From Stutzerimonas stutzeri (GTDB lineage: Bacteria > Pseudomonadota > Gammaproteobacteria > Pseudomonadales > Pseudomonadaceae), in contig NZ_CP073105.1 of the NCBI RefSeq assembly GCF_018138085.1, positions 2,294,001-2,358,000 on the forward strand: 64,000 bases of DNA. The letters are read 5' to 3'. A model generated the notes under the pieces. That model saw only the letters and a list, made by a program, of their open reading frames with translations, did not search any database and was not told the origin of the DNA. Of this stretch, positions 34,182 through 43,486 are shown piece after piece (within the stretch, counting starts at the first letter, position 1; every line of letters starts with the position of its first letter). Made by a program: the position numbers and the translations under genes.

Positions 34182-36545
34182 GTGAATCTGCAACAGGGCT
34201 TTGTCCTGACCCGACACTGGCGCGACACGGCGGCTGGCACCGAGGTGGAGTTCTGGCTGGCGACCGATGCCGGGCCGCGCCGGCTCCGCGTGCCGTACCA
34301 GCCTTCGGTTGCGTTTATCCCGACGGCGCAACAGCGCAAGGTCGAAATGTTGCTCAAGGGCGAGCGCGACGTCGAGTTGCGCCCATTGAGCCTGACCGAC
34401 TTCCGCCATCGGCCGGTGGTTGGGCTGTATTGCAAGCAGCACCGCCAGTTGATGAATCTCGACAAGCGCCTACGCGGGGCGGGGCTCGACGTCTATGAAG
34501 GCGACATTCGCCCACCGGAGCGCTACCTGATGGAGCGTTTCATCACGGCGCCGGTCAGCTTTGCCGGCCAGCTGGATGGGCAAGGCGTGCTCGTCGAGGC
34601 GCAGATCAAGCCGGCGTCGGATTACCGGCCCCAGCTCCGGCTGGTCTCGCTGGACATCGAAACCACCATGCGCGGCGAGCTGTATTCCATTGCGCTGCAA
34701 GGCTGCGGCGAGCGTCAGGTCTATATGCTCGGCCCGGCCAACGGCGATGCCGGTGCGGTGGATTTCCGGCTGGACTATTGCGACAGCCGCAAGCAGCTGA
34801 TCGAGCGCTTGAACGACTGGCTGGAGCGGCACGATCCGGATGCGATCATCGGTTGGAACCTGGTCCAGTTCGACCTTCGCGTGCTGCGAGAACAGGCCCA
34901 GCGCTATCAGGTGCCGCTGCGGCTGGGGCGCGGCGGCGAGGAGATGGCCTGGCGCGAACATGGCAGCCGCAGCAATCACTTCTTCGCCGCGGCGGCGGGT
35001 CGGCTGATCATCGACGGTATCGAGGCGTTGCGTTCGGCGACCTGGAGCTTTCCTTCGTTCAGCCTGGAAAACGTCGCGCAGACGCTACTCGGCGAGGGCA
35101 AGGCGATCGACACGCCGTATCAGCGCATGGACGAAATCAACCGTATGTTCGCCGAGGACAAGCCGGCCCTGGCGCGCTACAACCTCAAGGATTGCGAGCT
35201 GGTCACGCGGATCTTCGACAAGACCGAGCTGCTGACCTTCCTGCTCGAGCGCGCCACGGTCACCGGTCTGCCGGCCGATCGCATGGGTGGCTCGGTGGCC
35301 GCGTTCGAACATCTCTACATCCCGCTGATGCACCGCCAGGGCTTCGTCGCGCCCAATCTCGGCGAGCGGCCTCCGGAAGCCAGTCCCGGCGGCTTCGTGA
35401 TGAACTCGCAGCCGGGCTTGTACGAATCGGTGCTGGTGCTGGATTACAAGAGCCTATATCCGTCGATCATCCGTACCTTTCTCATCGACCCGGTGGGGCT
35501 GGTCGAAGGCATGCGCAATCCTGACGATGGCGACTCGGTGCCGGGCTTTCGCGGCGCCCGTTTTTCACGCGATCGGCATTGCCTGCCGGCCATCGTCGAG
35601 CGTGTCTGGGAAGGGCGCGAGGCGGCCAAGCGCGAGGGCAACAAGCCGCTGTCCCAGGCGCTGAAGATCATCATGAACGCCTTCTACGGTGTGCTCGGCT
35701 CCAGCGGTTGCCGTTTTTTCGATCCGCGCCTGGCCTCGTCCATCACCCTGCGCGGCCACGAAATCATGCGCCGCACCCGCGAGCTGATCGAGTCCGAAGG
35801 CTATAGCGTGATCTACGGCGACACTGATTCGACCTTCGTCTGGCTCAAGCGCGCTCACAACGATGAAGACGCGGCGCGGATCGGCAAGCGTCTGGTTCAA
35901 CTGATCAACCAGTGGTGGCGCGAACATCTGCAGCGCGAGTTCGGTCTGCAGAGTGCGCTGGAGTTGCAGTACGAGAGCCACTTCAAGCGCTTTCTGATGC
36001 CGACCATCCGCGGCGCGGAGGAGGGCAGCAAGAAGCGCTATGCCGGTCTGGTGACTCGCCCCGACGGCAGCGACGGGTTGGTGTTCAAGGGCCTGGAAAC
36101 GGTGCGTACCGACTGGTCGCCACTGGCCCAGCAGTTCCAGCAGGAACTGTACCGGCGCATCTTCAACCGTGAGCCGTACCAGGACTATGTCCGTGACTAC
36201 GTGCGCCGCACCCTGGCCGGTGAGCTGGACGAGTTGCTGATCCTGCGCAAGCGGTTGCGTCGACGCCTGGACGACTATGAACGCAACGTCCCGCCACACG
36301 TGCGCGCCGCCCGCATTGCCGACGAATACAACCTGCAGCAGGGCCGGCAGCGGCAGTACCAGAGTGGGGGCTGGATCAGCTATCTGATGACCGTGGGCGG
36401 CCCGGAACCTCTAGAAGTGCGGCGCGCCGCGATTGACTACGACCATTACGTGACGCGCCAGCTGCAGCCAATCGCCGACGCCATTCTGCCGTTCGTGGGC
36501 GACAGCTTCAGTGCGCTGATCGACGAGCAGCTCGGGTTGTTCTGA
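34182..36545 (+). CDS. polB: DNA polymerase II (family B)
   Basis: A 787-residue family B polymerase, the usual length of PolB. Exonuclease motifs: SLDIETTM (Exo I), [11 protein letters not shown] (Exo II) and [10 protein letters not shown] (Exo III), so proofreading should work. Polymerase motifs: [18 protein letters not shown] (A), [20 protein letters not shown] (B) and IYGDTDSTF (C). It acts in replication restart and lesion bypass. The best start is GTG 34182. In E. coli polB belongs to the SOS regulon, but I find no LexA box upstream here. Its neighbours are unrelated. Confidence 0.95.
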   Translation: MNLQQGFVLTRHWRDTAAGTEVEFWLATDAGPRRLRVPYQPSVAFIPTAQQRKVEMLLKGERDVELRPLSLTDFRHRPVVGLYCKQHRQLMNLDKRLRGAGLDVYEGDIRPPERYLMERFITAPVSFAGQLDGQGVLVEAQIKPASDYRPQLRLVSLDIETTMRGELYSIALQGCGERQVYMLGPANGDAGAVDFRLDYCDSRKQLIERLNDWLERHDPDAIIGWNLVQFDLRVLREQAQRYQVPLRLGRGGEEMAWREHGSRSNHFFAAAAGRLIIDGIEALRSATWSFPSFSLENVAQTLLGEGKAIDTPYQRMDEINRMFAEDKPALARYNLKDCELVTRIFDKTELLTFLLERATVTGLPADRMGGSVAAFEHLYIPLMHRQGFVAPNLGERPPEASPGGFVMNSQPGLYESVLVLDYKSLYPSIIRTFLIDPVGLVEGMRNPDDGDSVPGFRGARFSRDRHCLPAIVERVWEGREAAKREGNKPLSQALKIIMNAFYGVLGSSGCRFFDPRLASSITLRGHEIMRRTRELIESEGYSVIYGDTDSTFVWLKRAHNDEDAARIGKRLVQLINQWWREHLQREFGLQSALELQYESHFKRFLMPTIRGAEEGSKKRYAGLVTRPDGSDGLVFKGLETVRTDWSPLAQQFQQELYRRIFNREPYQDYVRDYVRRTLAGELDELLILRKRLRRRLDDYERNVPPHVRAARIADEYNLQQGRQRQYQSGGWISYLMTVGGPEPLEVRRAAIDYDHYVTRQLQPIADAILPFVGDSFSALIDEQLGLF

Positions 36546-36567
36546 CGGGCATTCGCGTTAGCGGACG

Positions 36568-37278
36568 CTAGCCATCGGAGCGGCGCGCCGTGTAGCGCTC
36601 GGCGAGGCGCTCGGCGGGCACGCCGCAGGCGAACTGCAGCGCCAACAGGCGATTGCGCAGGGAACGCCGCCACCAGCCGTCACGCTGCCAGCGCCGAGGA
36701 TCGACGCGAACGCCATCGTTCAGGCGAACGAATCGGCCCCTTCGGCGCAGGCACTTCACCAGTTCGACTTCCTCGAACAGCGGCCAGGGGCTGTGCTGAC
36801 CGCAGCGCTGGTAGGCTTCGGCCGTTACGAACAGTCCCTGGTCGCCGTAGGGCACACCGAAGCGGTTGCGCAGGGCGATCAGATTCTCGAGCAGGGTGCC
36901 CTGCCAGCCGGCGCTGCCGGCGAAACGGAAGCGGAAATAACCCCCTACCGCACCCGTGGCGACTGCGGCCTGCATCGAGGGCAGCGGGTTGCCATGTAGA
37001 TGGGCGTCGGCGTGCAGGAACCAGAGCAGCGGATGCCGCGCATGGCTGGCGCCCAGGCGAAGCTGCATGCCGCGGCAGGGGGAGGTCGGCAGCCAGGTTA
37101 CGCCGTGGCGTGCGCACAGCAAGCGGCACGGCTCGCTGCTGGCACCGTCCACGACGATGATTTCGCCATCCACCGTCGCACCCTTGAAAAGCGCGGCGAG
37201 AGCGTCCAGCAGCTGCGCCAGGGCCTGCTCATCATGCCAGCAGGGAATGATCACACTGATGGCTGGATGTTCAGGCAT
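36568..37278 (-). CDS. TIGR04283-family glycosyltransferase (arsenosugar-associated)
   Basis: A 236-residue GT-A/GT2 enzyme: ISVIIPCWHDEQALAQLLDA, EIIVVDGASSEP, GMQLRLGASHARHPLLWFLH followed by ADAHL (the metal-binding DxD-like region), GVPYGDQGLFVTAEAYQRCG. This is the TIGR04283 group, often found with arsS and TIGR04282 genes. The ATG at 37278 overlaps the end of the TIGR04282 gene by eight bases, so both are coupled. A role in making an arsenosugar or other glycoconjugate is suggested by genomic association only. Confidence 0.85.
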   Translation of the reverse strand: MPEHPAISVIIPCWHDEQALAQLLDALAALFKGATVDGEIIVVDGASSEPCRLLCARHGVTWLPTSPCRGMQLRLGASHARHPLLWFLHADAHLHGNPLPSMQAAVATGAVGGYFRFRFAGSAGWQGTLLENLIALRNRFGVPYGDQGLFVTAEAYQRCGQHSPWPLFEEVELVKCLRRRGRFVRLNDGVRVDPRRWQRDGWWRRSLRNRLLALQFACGVPAERLAERYTARRSDG

Positions 37279-37945
37279 CGCTGCCGATTCCGAGTCGCTT
37301 GAGGGTCGCGTGCAATGCCTGGCGCGCCGGTCGCCTGTCGTCGTGCAGCACCGCGGCGAGGTGCGCCAGGTCTTCGGCGTGGTCGATGTCGAAGGATTCG
37401 CCGGCAATGGCGACGCTGTGTCCAGCCTGCCGGCATCGCTGCGCAAGGGCATCGCCGAGCCGCGGGCTGCTCCAGGGCAGCGGTTGCAGGTCCGGCCAGG
37501 GACGGTTGGATGCCATCAACACGACGCCACCGTCGCGGGCGGCGAACAGCACCGTGTCGAAACGCTGTAACAACTGAGCGACGTGCAGGTAGTCGGCCGG
37601 GCGCAGGGCTGGACAATCGCTGCCGATGAATATCAGGCTGTGCTGGCCGTCGCTGCGCAGGCCATGGTCCAGTGCGTTGATTCGCTCGCCGAGATTGCCG
37701 TCGCCTTGTGCCATGCACAGCGCCTCGCCAGCCAGTGATTGTGCCCAGCTCAGGTGCTGACGGTGGTCCGGTGCTAATACCTGCTGGCCGCGCCATTGCC
37801 GCAGGTCTTCCAGCGCGCAGGCGAGCAGCGCCTGTGCCACGGATAGCGCGGCCTCCTGTCCCAGGGTGGCTGCCAACCGCTGCTTGGCGTGGCCGAGGGC
37901 GGGTCGTTTGCAGAGCAGTACTAGGCAGGGCGGCGCTGTATCCAT
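37271..37945 (-). CDS. TIGR04282-family (DUF2064) glycosyl/nucleotidyltransferase-like protein
   Basis: A 224-residue DUF2064 protein: CLVLLCKRPALGHAKQRLAA at the N-terminus, then HSLIFIGSDCPALRPADYLH and DTVLFAARDGGVVLMASNRP, the nucleotide-sugar fold of the TIGR04282 group. The start at 37945 (MDTAPPCLVL) is preceded by GGAGAACCGACCGTC, matching a ribosome-binding site; longer frames start inside the divergent promoter. It is translationally coupled to the TIGR04283 gene and divergent from arsS, a common arrangement. The true substrate is unknown. Confidence 0.85.
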   Translation of the reverse strand: MDTAPPCLVLLCKRPALGHAKQRLAATLGQEAALSVAQALLACALEDLRQWRGQQVLAPDHRQHLSWAQSLAGEALCMAQGDGNLGERINALDHGLRSDGQHSLIFIGSDCPALRPADYLHVAQLLQRFDTVLFAARDGGVVLMASNRPWPDLQPLPWSSPRLGDALAQRCRQAGHSVAIAGESFDIDHAEDLAHLAAVLHDDRRPARQALHATLKRLGIGSDA

Positions 37946-38087
37946 GACGGTCGGTTCTCCTGTCGCCGCTATGGCCGTGCAGCCTTGGCTATTCTTCGTT
38001 GAAGGTTGTTCGTTATCTGGCGATTCATGCTGACTGTAATCCTGAAATGTCCGGGGAGTCGAAACAAGACTTGGGAGCGCCATCACC

Positions 38088-39065
38088 ATGCGTGACACCT
38101 TGCCTCTGCTCGATGCGCTGAGCTTTCCACCGATCCGCCGCGGCCGGCTGGAAGCCTTGCAGGTCAACCTGACCTACCGCTGCAATCAGCGTTGCCTGCA
38201 TTGCCACGTCAACGCCGGGCCGACGCGCGAGGAGGCGATGACCGACGACAGCCTGAGCCTGCTGCATCGGGTAATCGATGCGCATCCGGTGCACACGCTC
38301 GACCTGACCGGTGGCGCGCCGGAGCTGCATCCGCGCTTTCGCGAAATCGTACGGCATGCCCGTCGCGAAGGGTTGCGCGTGATCGATCGTTGCAACCTGA
38401 CCGTTCTGAGCGAGCCGGGGCAAGAAGACCTGGCCGAATTCCTGGCGGAGCAGGGTGTCGAGGTGACGGCGTCGCTGCCTTGCTATTCGCGCGATAACGT
38501 CGACCGGCAGCGCGGCGATGGCGTGTTCGACGCGAGCATCGCCGGGCTGCGTATGCTCAACGCGCTGGGGTATGGGGACGAGGCCGGCGGCTTGACCCTG
38601 AATCTGGTGTACAACCCGCAGGGCCCTGCATTGCCGCCGCCGCAGGCGCAACTGGAGGCGGACTACAAGGTGCATCTGGCCGAAGATTTCGGTATTCGCT
38701 TCAATCACCTGCTGACCATCACCAACCAGCCTATCGCCCGTTTCGGCAGTACCTTGGTGAGCAAGGGGCAGTTCAGTGATTACATGCGGCTGCTGCGCGA
38801 CAGCTATCGGCCGGAGAATCTCGATGCGGTGATGTGCCGCAATCTGGTGAGCGTCGACTGGCAGGGCTATCTGTATGACTGCGACTTCAATCAGATGCTG
38901 GAACTGCCGATGACCCTTCCCGGGCTCATTAGCCGGGACCGCGCACACCTGCGCGATTTGCTCGAGCCCTCGAATCTGGACGGCAATCCCATCGTCACTC
39001 GCGATCACTGCTATGCATGTACCGCAGGGCAGGGATCGAGCTGCGGGGGCGCTTTGAAGGGTTGA
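38088..39065 (+). CDS. arsS: ArsS-like radical SAM enzyme
   Basis: A 325-residue radical SAM protein. The cluster motif YRCNQRCLHCHVNAG (CxxxCxxC) lies at about residues 29-43, LDLTGGAPELHPRF is the SAM-binding GGxP-like loop, and the C-terminal DUF3641 domain has extra Cys (CRNLV, YDCDFNQML, CYACTAGQGSSCGG) that may hold auxiliary clusters. ArsS is associated with arsenosugar synthesis, adding the SAM 5'-deoxyadenosyl group to methylated arsenic. It is divergent from two associated transferase genes; no arsM or arsenic resistance gene is in the window. Confidence 0.9.
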   Translation: MRDTLPLLDALSFPPIRRGRLEALQVNLTYRCNQRCLHCHVNAGPTREEAMTDDSLSLLHRVIDAHPVHTLDLTGGAPELHPRFREIVRHARREGLRVIDRCNLTVLSEPGQEDLAEFLAEQGVEVTASLPCYSRDNVDRQRGDGVFDASIAGLRMLNALGYGDEAGGLTLNLVYNPQGPALPPPQAQLEADYKVHLAEDFGIRFNHLLTITNQPIARFGSTLVSKGQFSDYMRLLRDSYRPENLDAVMCRNLVSVDWQGYLYDCDFNQMLELPMTLPGLISRDRAHLRDLLEPSNLDGNPIVTRDHCYACTAGQGSSCGGALKG

Positions 39066-39178
39066 TTCCTCTAACCTCGCCGTTTGGAACCGACCGGAAG
39101 ACCCTCAAGCGAGCATTCTGAAATGGCCTCGCAATATTCGCCGTTGCTGCGCGTTGGAATAACTGTTCAATGAACTGA

Positions 39179-39234
39179 TTATTCGCATGCATGGTTATTC
39201 GTATGTGTAGGTAGTTGTTGAAATTATCCGTATG
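39179..39234. promoter_or_regulatory. Three direct repeats, likely operators of the RES-Xre operon
   Basis: TTATTCGCATG (39179-39189), TTATTCGTATG (39195-39205) and TTATCCGTATG (39224-39234), consensus TTATYCGYATG, ending 44 bases before the antitoxin start. The third is part of an imperfect palindrome ATTATCCGTATGCGGAGTAAT. Xre-type antitoxins bind such repeats to repress their own operon. The stretch is A+T-rich as expected for a promoter. Confidence 0.6.
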
Positions 39235-39278
39235 CGGAGTAATCTGTAGCCAGTGGCAATAATCAGGCGGAGTTGAAG

Positions 39279-39680
39279 ATGAAACTCGAACAGGCGGTCA
39301 GCAAACCGGACATTGCTTCGCCCGAGGCAGGACGAGTAGCGCTGACGTTTTTCTTCAACCTCATGGGGTTGTGGAATTGCAGTGCCGAGCAGCAGCGGAT
39401 ACTGCTCGGCTCGGTGGGCAATACGACCTACTTCAAATACAAGAAACTTCCTGAAGTTCGCCTGCCGCGCGATACGCTGGAGCGCATTTCCTATTTGATG
39501 GGCATTCACAAGGCGCTGCGCATCATCTTCAGTAACCAGACGGAGCGGGCCTACGAATGGGTGCACAAGCCCAATGATGCCGCGCCGTTCAATGGCGCAA
39601 GCGCCCTCGACTACATGCTCGGTGGGCAAGTCGTCGATCTGGCCGATGTACGACGCTATCTCGACTGGGTACGGGGCTGA
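39279..39680 (+). CDS. Xre/MbcA/ParS-type antitoxin
   Basis: A 133-residue antitoxin. The N-terminal half is an Xre-like helix-turn-helix region (VALTFFFNLMGLWNCSAEQQ, RILLGSVGNTTYFKYKKLPE, RDTLERISYLMGIHKALRII) and the C-terminal half is the MbcA/ParS toxin-binding domain (EWVHKPNDAAPFNGASALDY, MLGGQVVDLADVRRYLDWVR). GGAG lies six bases before the ATG at 39279. It neutralises the RES toxin that follows, with a one-base stop/start overlap, and probably binds the three repeats upstream to autoregulate. Confidence 0.92.
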   Translation: MKLEQAVSKPDIASPEAGRVALTFFFNLMGLWNCSAEQQRILLGSVGNTTYFKYKKLPEVRLPRDTLERISYLMGIHKALRIIFSNQTERAYEWVHKPNDAAPFNGASALDYMLGGQVVDLADVRRYLDWVRG

Positions 39681-40354
39681 TGCAGGAGGTCCTACCGGCC
39701 TGGCGGCGGGCTTACCGCATCGTCAACAGCTCGTTTCCGCCGCTGGCCGTGTTCGAGGACACGCTCAGCCCGGACGATCTGGAAATCGCCTTCGCGCTTG
39801 AAGCCATTACCAACGATCGCCTGCGAGAAGAGGCGGGCTCGCTACAGCGCGTCGCGCCCAGCGACCGCGTCAGCGGACCGGGTTCGACGGCAGTGATGGC
39901 CGCCTTCACCCATATTGGCAATTCCAGCCGCTTCAGCGACGGCAGCTACGGTGTCTATTACTGCGCCAGCTCGATAGACGCCGCCATCGCCGAAACCAAG
40001 TTCCATCAGGAACGTTTCCTGGCGGCGACCGGCGAAACCAACGTGGAAATCACTGTGCGTGCCTACGTCAACAAGGTCGTCAAACCCTTAATCGACGTAC
40101 GCGACCTACCCGAGTTGCATCAGCCCGACCCGGCGGCCTATGGCAACAGCCAGGCATTCGCCCGAGAGCAGCGCGACGGCAAGACTTGGGGCTTGCTGTA
40201 CAAAAGCGTTCGCCTGGATGGGCATGAATGCGCGGCGGCCTTTCGTCCGCGTGCCGTCTCGTTGCCGGTGCAGGGTCCGCATTTCCGCTATGTGTGGGAT
40301 GCCCGTGCAGGGGCTATTACCCATGTCATGGAACTTACCGAGGTCAAGGTCTGA
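39680..40354 (+). CDS. RES-domain toxin (NAD+-degrading)
   Basis: A 224-residue RES protein. Family landmarks: AWRRAYRIVNSSFPPLAVF at the start, GSTAVMAAFTHIGNSSRFSD, GSYGVYYCASSIDAAIAETK, EREQRDG-like AREQRDGKTWGLLYKSVRLD and a final HFRYVWDARAGAITHVMELT. Studied RES toxins (MbcT, Res) deplete NAD+ by phosphorolysis or hydrolysis. The Arg, Tyr and Glu residues that line the NAD+ pocket are present, so the toxin looks functional. Its ATG shares a base with the antitoxin stop (TGATG). Confidence 0.92.
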   Translation: MQEVLPAWRRAYRIVNSSFPPLAVFEDTLSPDDLEIAFALEAITNDRLREEAGSLQRVAPSDRVSGPGSTAVMAAFTHIGNSSRFSDGSYGVYYCASSIDAAIAETKFHQERFLAATGETNVEITVRAYVNKVVKPLIDVRDLPELHQPDPAAYGNSQAFAREQRDGKTWGLLYKSVRLDGHECAAAFRPRAVSLPVQGPHFRYVWDARAGAITHVMELTEVKV

Positions 40355-40451
40355 GGCCGAGCGCTGGATGATTCTTGAGCGTGGTCAAGTCCGTTGGCGG
40401 TCACACTGGTTAGCCTGAGCGCTCATTCTCCAGCGAAGACCGAGGCCTGCG

Positions 40452-40667
40452 ATGGCCAAGAAATTTCCACTCAACCCGCCACATCCCGAGCGCATCTGCT
40501 GGGGGTGCGATCGTTATTGCCCAGCCGATTCGCTGGCCTGCGGCAACGGCGCCGGCAGAACCCAGCACCCGGCTGAAATGATGGGTGACGACTGGTATGA
40601 ATTTGGCGACTGGGGAGACCTGATCGCGACCGACAAGGCAGGCAAGGCAGACAAGGTCAAAAGCTAG
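40452..40667 (+). CDS. DUF3079 small protein
   Basis: A 71-residue protein of the DUF3079 family: MAKKFPLNPPHPERICWGCD, RYCPADSLACGNGAGRTQHP, then DDWYEFGDW. Three or four Cys (CWGCDRYC, LACGNG) could bind zinc. Function unknown. It stands alone between the RES toxin and the convergent kinase gene. Confidence 0.85.
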   Translation: MAKKFPLNPPHPERICWGCDRYCPADSLACGNGAGRTQHPAEMMGDDWYEFGDWGDLIATDKAGKADKVKS

Positions 40668-40680
40668 CGCCGCTGCGGCC

Positions 40681-42639
40681 TCAATCGGCAGAAGTGATCG
40701 CTGCCTGATCGAGCATCTGCCGCACCTTGCCGAGCAGATCGCCGATCTGGAAGGGCTTGACCACCATGTCCATTCCGGCCGCGAGAAAGCGATCACGACG
40801 CACGGCGTTTTCGGCGTAACCGGTCATGAACAGCACGGGTAATGCAGGGCGGTGGGTTCGCGCTGTGTCAGCCAGTTCCCGTCCGGAAAGCTGTGGCAGC
40901 CCCACGTCGGTCAATAGCAGGTCGATGCTGGCGTCGTCCTGCAGTACCGACAATGCCGTGGCGACATCGCCCGCCTCGCTGCATCGATAGCCGGCCTCGC
41001 TCAACATCTCGGCCACCAGCATGCGTACTGCCGGCATGTCTTCGACGATCAGGACATGCTCGCCGTTGCCTTGTGGCAGTTCATGGATCGACGCCGCGGC
41101 GGTGTGGTCAGCCATGGCTGCCGGCAGTACCAGCGATACTTCGCTGCCTTCGCCCAGGACGCTGCTCAGCCTGGCTTCGCCTCCGGATTGGCGGGCGAAC
41201 CCGTAGATCGATGACAACCCGAGGCCGGTGCCTTGGCCAAGCGGCTTGGTCGTGAAGAAGGGGTCGAAGACTTTGCCAAGCACCTCCGGTGCGATACCGG
41301 TGCCGTCATCCTTGACCGTCAACACGACATAGTCGCCGTCAGCCAGATCCGCATCGCCCTCGGACCGCAACGGCGCGGTCCGGATTGTGATATTGCCGCC
41401 GCGGGGCAGGGCGTCGCGCGCATTGATGACCAGATTGAGAATTGCGCTTTCGAGCTGGTTGGCATCGACCTGTGCCACAGCGCCTTGCTCGGACAGCTCC
41501 AGATTCAGCGCTATATCCTCGCCAATGGTTCGCTGTAACAGCTCCTCGAGCGAGCGAATCTGGTCGTTGAGGTCGGCCGGGCGCGCATCCAACGGCTGCT
41601 GGCGGGCGAAGGCCAACAGCCGGTTGGTCATCGACGCGGCACTGCGGGCCGAGTTCAGCGCCGTATCGGCAAACCGCAGAACGGCATCGGTGCGGCCTTC
41701 GTGCATGCGTTTTTTCAGCAGCTCGATGCCGGTGATGATGCCGGTCAGCAGATTGTTGAAGTCGTGCGCGATGCCGCCGGTCAGCTTGCCCAGCGCGTCC
41801 ATTTTCTGCGCCTGCATCAGCTGCCCTTCGGTGCGGACGCGCTCGGCGACTTCGCGGGCAAGCTCGTTGTTGGCGTTGTCGAGTTGCTGCCGTTGCGAGC
41901 GCTCGCGTTGGCGCTGCTCGGTGATGTCTTCGATGACGACCAGGCCGAGCTCGGACGCCCGATAGGGCGACACCTGCCACTTGGTTTCGCGACGCTTGCC
42001 TGTCACTTGCAAGATCAGGGTGTCTTGCCAGCGAGAACCGCTCGCCAGGCTCTCCCGCAACGCTTGCAGCTTTGCTTCCTGCCCGTCGGCAAGGCTCGCG
42101 GCCAGTGCCGTTGGCTCCGGCTCGACGGCCAGCAGCAGGGACAGCGCACGGTTGCTTTCGTGAATCCGCAGCTGTGGGTCGATGACCGCAATCGGCGCCG
42201 CGACCTGGGAGAAGATTTCACGAAACCGCGCCTCGCTTTCACGCAGCGCATGCTCGGTGTCGCGCACACGCAGCAGCGTGCGCAGGGTCGCCAGGAGCAC
42301 GTCCGGATCCACGGGGTGAATGAGGTAAGCGTCGGCTCCCGCGTCCAGGCCGGTGATGATGTCGCCGGTCTGGATCGATGCTGCAGACACGTGAATGACC
42401 GGAAGCAGGCGCGTGCGGTCATCGGTCCGCAGTTGGCGCACGATGTCGAAGCCGCTCATGTCCGGCAGATTCACGTCGAGGATCAGCGCGTCGATGTCTC
42501 CGGTCGCGATCAAGCCCAGCCCTTCGGTGCCCGTTCCGGCTTCCAGCACGGCGTAACCGTGGCGTTCCAGCACCCGGCGAATCGCGTAGCGCGTGGCAGC
42601 GTTGTCATCGACGATCAGCAGCCGGGTCTTATGCTCCAT
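40681..42639 (-). CDS. Hybrid histidine kinase (REC-PAS-HisKA-HATPase-REC), last gene of the stressosome operon
   Basis: A 652-residue soluble protein. The N-terminal receiver (LLIVDDNAATRYAIRRVLER, phosphoacceptor in ALILDVNLPDMSG) is followed by PAS (REIFSQVAAPIAVIDPQLRI), HisKA with GGIAHDFNNLLTGIITG, HATPase (LNLVINARDALP, VKDDGTGI, GQGTGLGLSSIYGF) and a second receiver (DLLLTDVGLPQLSG). The ATG at 42639 lies inside the end of the upstream kinase gene (eleven-base overlap); frames from further upstream are shadows. The first receiver is well placed to take phosphate from the upstream kinase, linking stressosome output to phosphorelay. The final target is not in the window. Confidence 0.9.
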   Translation of the reverse strand: MEHKTRLLIVDDNAATRYAIRRVLERHGYAVLEAGTGTEGLGLIATGDIDALILDVNLPDMSGFDIVRQLRTDDRTRLLPVIHVSAASIQTGDIITGLDAGADAYLIHPVDPDVLLATLRTLLRVRDTEHALRESEARFREIFSQVAAPIAVIDPQLRIHESNRALSLLLAVEPEPTALAASLADGQEAKLQALRESLASGSRWQDTLILQVTGKRRETKWQVSPYRASELGLVVIEDITEQRQRERSQRQQLDNANNELAREVAERVRTEGQLMQAQKMDALGKLTGGIAHDFNNLLTGIITGIELLKKRMHEGRTDAVLRFADTALNSARSAASMTNRLLAFARQQPLDARPADLNDQIRSLEELLQRTIGEDIALNLELSEQGAVAQVDANQLESAILNLVINARDALPRGGNITIRTAPLRSEGDADLADGDYVVLTVKDDGTGIAPEVLGKVFDPFFTTKPLGQGTGLGLSSIYGFARQSGGEARLSSVLGEGSEVSLVLPAAMADHTAAASIHELPQGNGEHVLIVEDMPAVRMLVAEMLSEAGYRCSEAGDVATALSVLQDDASIDLLLTDVGLPQLSGRELADTARTHRPALPVLFMTGYAENAVRRDRFLAAGMDMVVKPFQIGDLLGKVRQMLDQAAITSAD

Positions 42640-43486
42640 CAGCGCGCTCCGTGGAAATTGCGACAGGAATGACGACGTAGAACGTCGATCCCACCCCCGG
42701 TTTGCTGTCGACGCCAACGCGGCCGCCCAGCAGTTCGGCGAAGCGCTTGCACAGGGACAATCCCAGACCGGTGCCACGCAGGCGCTTCTGCAACGGCGTG
42801 TCGATCTGCACGAAGTCCTCGAACAGGTTGCCGTGCATGTCTTGCGGAATGCCGATGCCGGTGTCCGTCACGGCGAAGCGAACCTCGCTGTCGCCCTCGG
42901 CGCAGGCGGAAATCCGCACCTCGCCGTTCTGGGTGAATTTCAGCGCATTGGAGATGAAGTTGCGCAAAATCTGTGCAAGCTTCTTGTCATCCGTATAGAG
43001 CCGCGGCATATCGTGCGGCTCCTCGAATATCAGGTCCACTGCGTTGGCATCGACGATCGGCCGAAACATCCCACGCAAGGCCGCGAACAGATCCAGCATG
43101 TCGAACCAGGCCGGCGAAATGGTGATGCGGCCGGCTTCGATCTTCGCCAGATCGAGCAAGTCGTCGACCATGTCGCTAAGCTCGCTCGCCGCGCCACTGA
43201 TGAACAGGACCTGCTTATGCTGTTCGGGGCTGAGCGGGCCGTCCAGTTCATCGCTGAGCAAACGGGTAATGCTGCGGATTGAGCCCAGCGGTGTACGGAA
43301 CTCGTGGCTCATGTAGGACAGGAAGCGGCTTTTCAGGTCCGAGGCCTGTCGCAGCTGTTCGGCCTGGGTGTCGAGTTCGGCATACAGCGCGAGGACGCCC
43401 TGGTTGGTTTCCTCGAGTTCGGCGCGCAGCAGATCGTTCTCGCTGCGCAGTTGTTCGATGAGGTCGTTCGTATTCGAGTCAGTCAA
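42629..43486 (-). CDS. Soluble sensor histidine kinase of the stressosome operon
   Basis: A 285-residue kinase with an N-terminal coiled coil (LIEQLRSENDLLRAELEETN), HisKA with FLSYMSHEFRTPLGSIRSIT and HATPase (NFISNALKFTQ, VTDTGIGIPQ, GTGLGLSLCKRF). No sensor domain and no membrane segment, so it must take its signal from a partner protein, presumably the upstream Rsb components. The TTG at 43486 has GGAGG six bases before it and overlaps the stop of the phosphatase gene; an ATG at 43504 is an alternative. B. subtilis-type stressosomes have no such kinase. Confidence 0.87.
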   Translation of the reverse strand: MTDSNTNDLIEQLRSENDLLRAELEETNQGVLALYAELDTQAEQLRQASDLKSRFLSYMSHEFRTPLGSIRSITRLLSDELDGPLSPEQHKQVLFISGAASELSDMVDDLLDLAKIEAGRITISPAWFDMLDLFAALRGMFRPIVDANAVDLIFEEPHDMPRLYTDDKKLAQILRNFISNALKFTQNGEVRISACAEGDSEVRFAVTDTGIGIPQDMHGNLFEDFVQIDTPLQKRLRGTGLGLSLCKRFAELLGGRVGVDSKPGVGSTFYVVIPVAISTERADGA

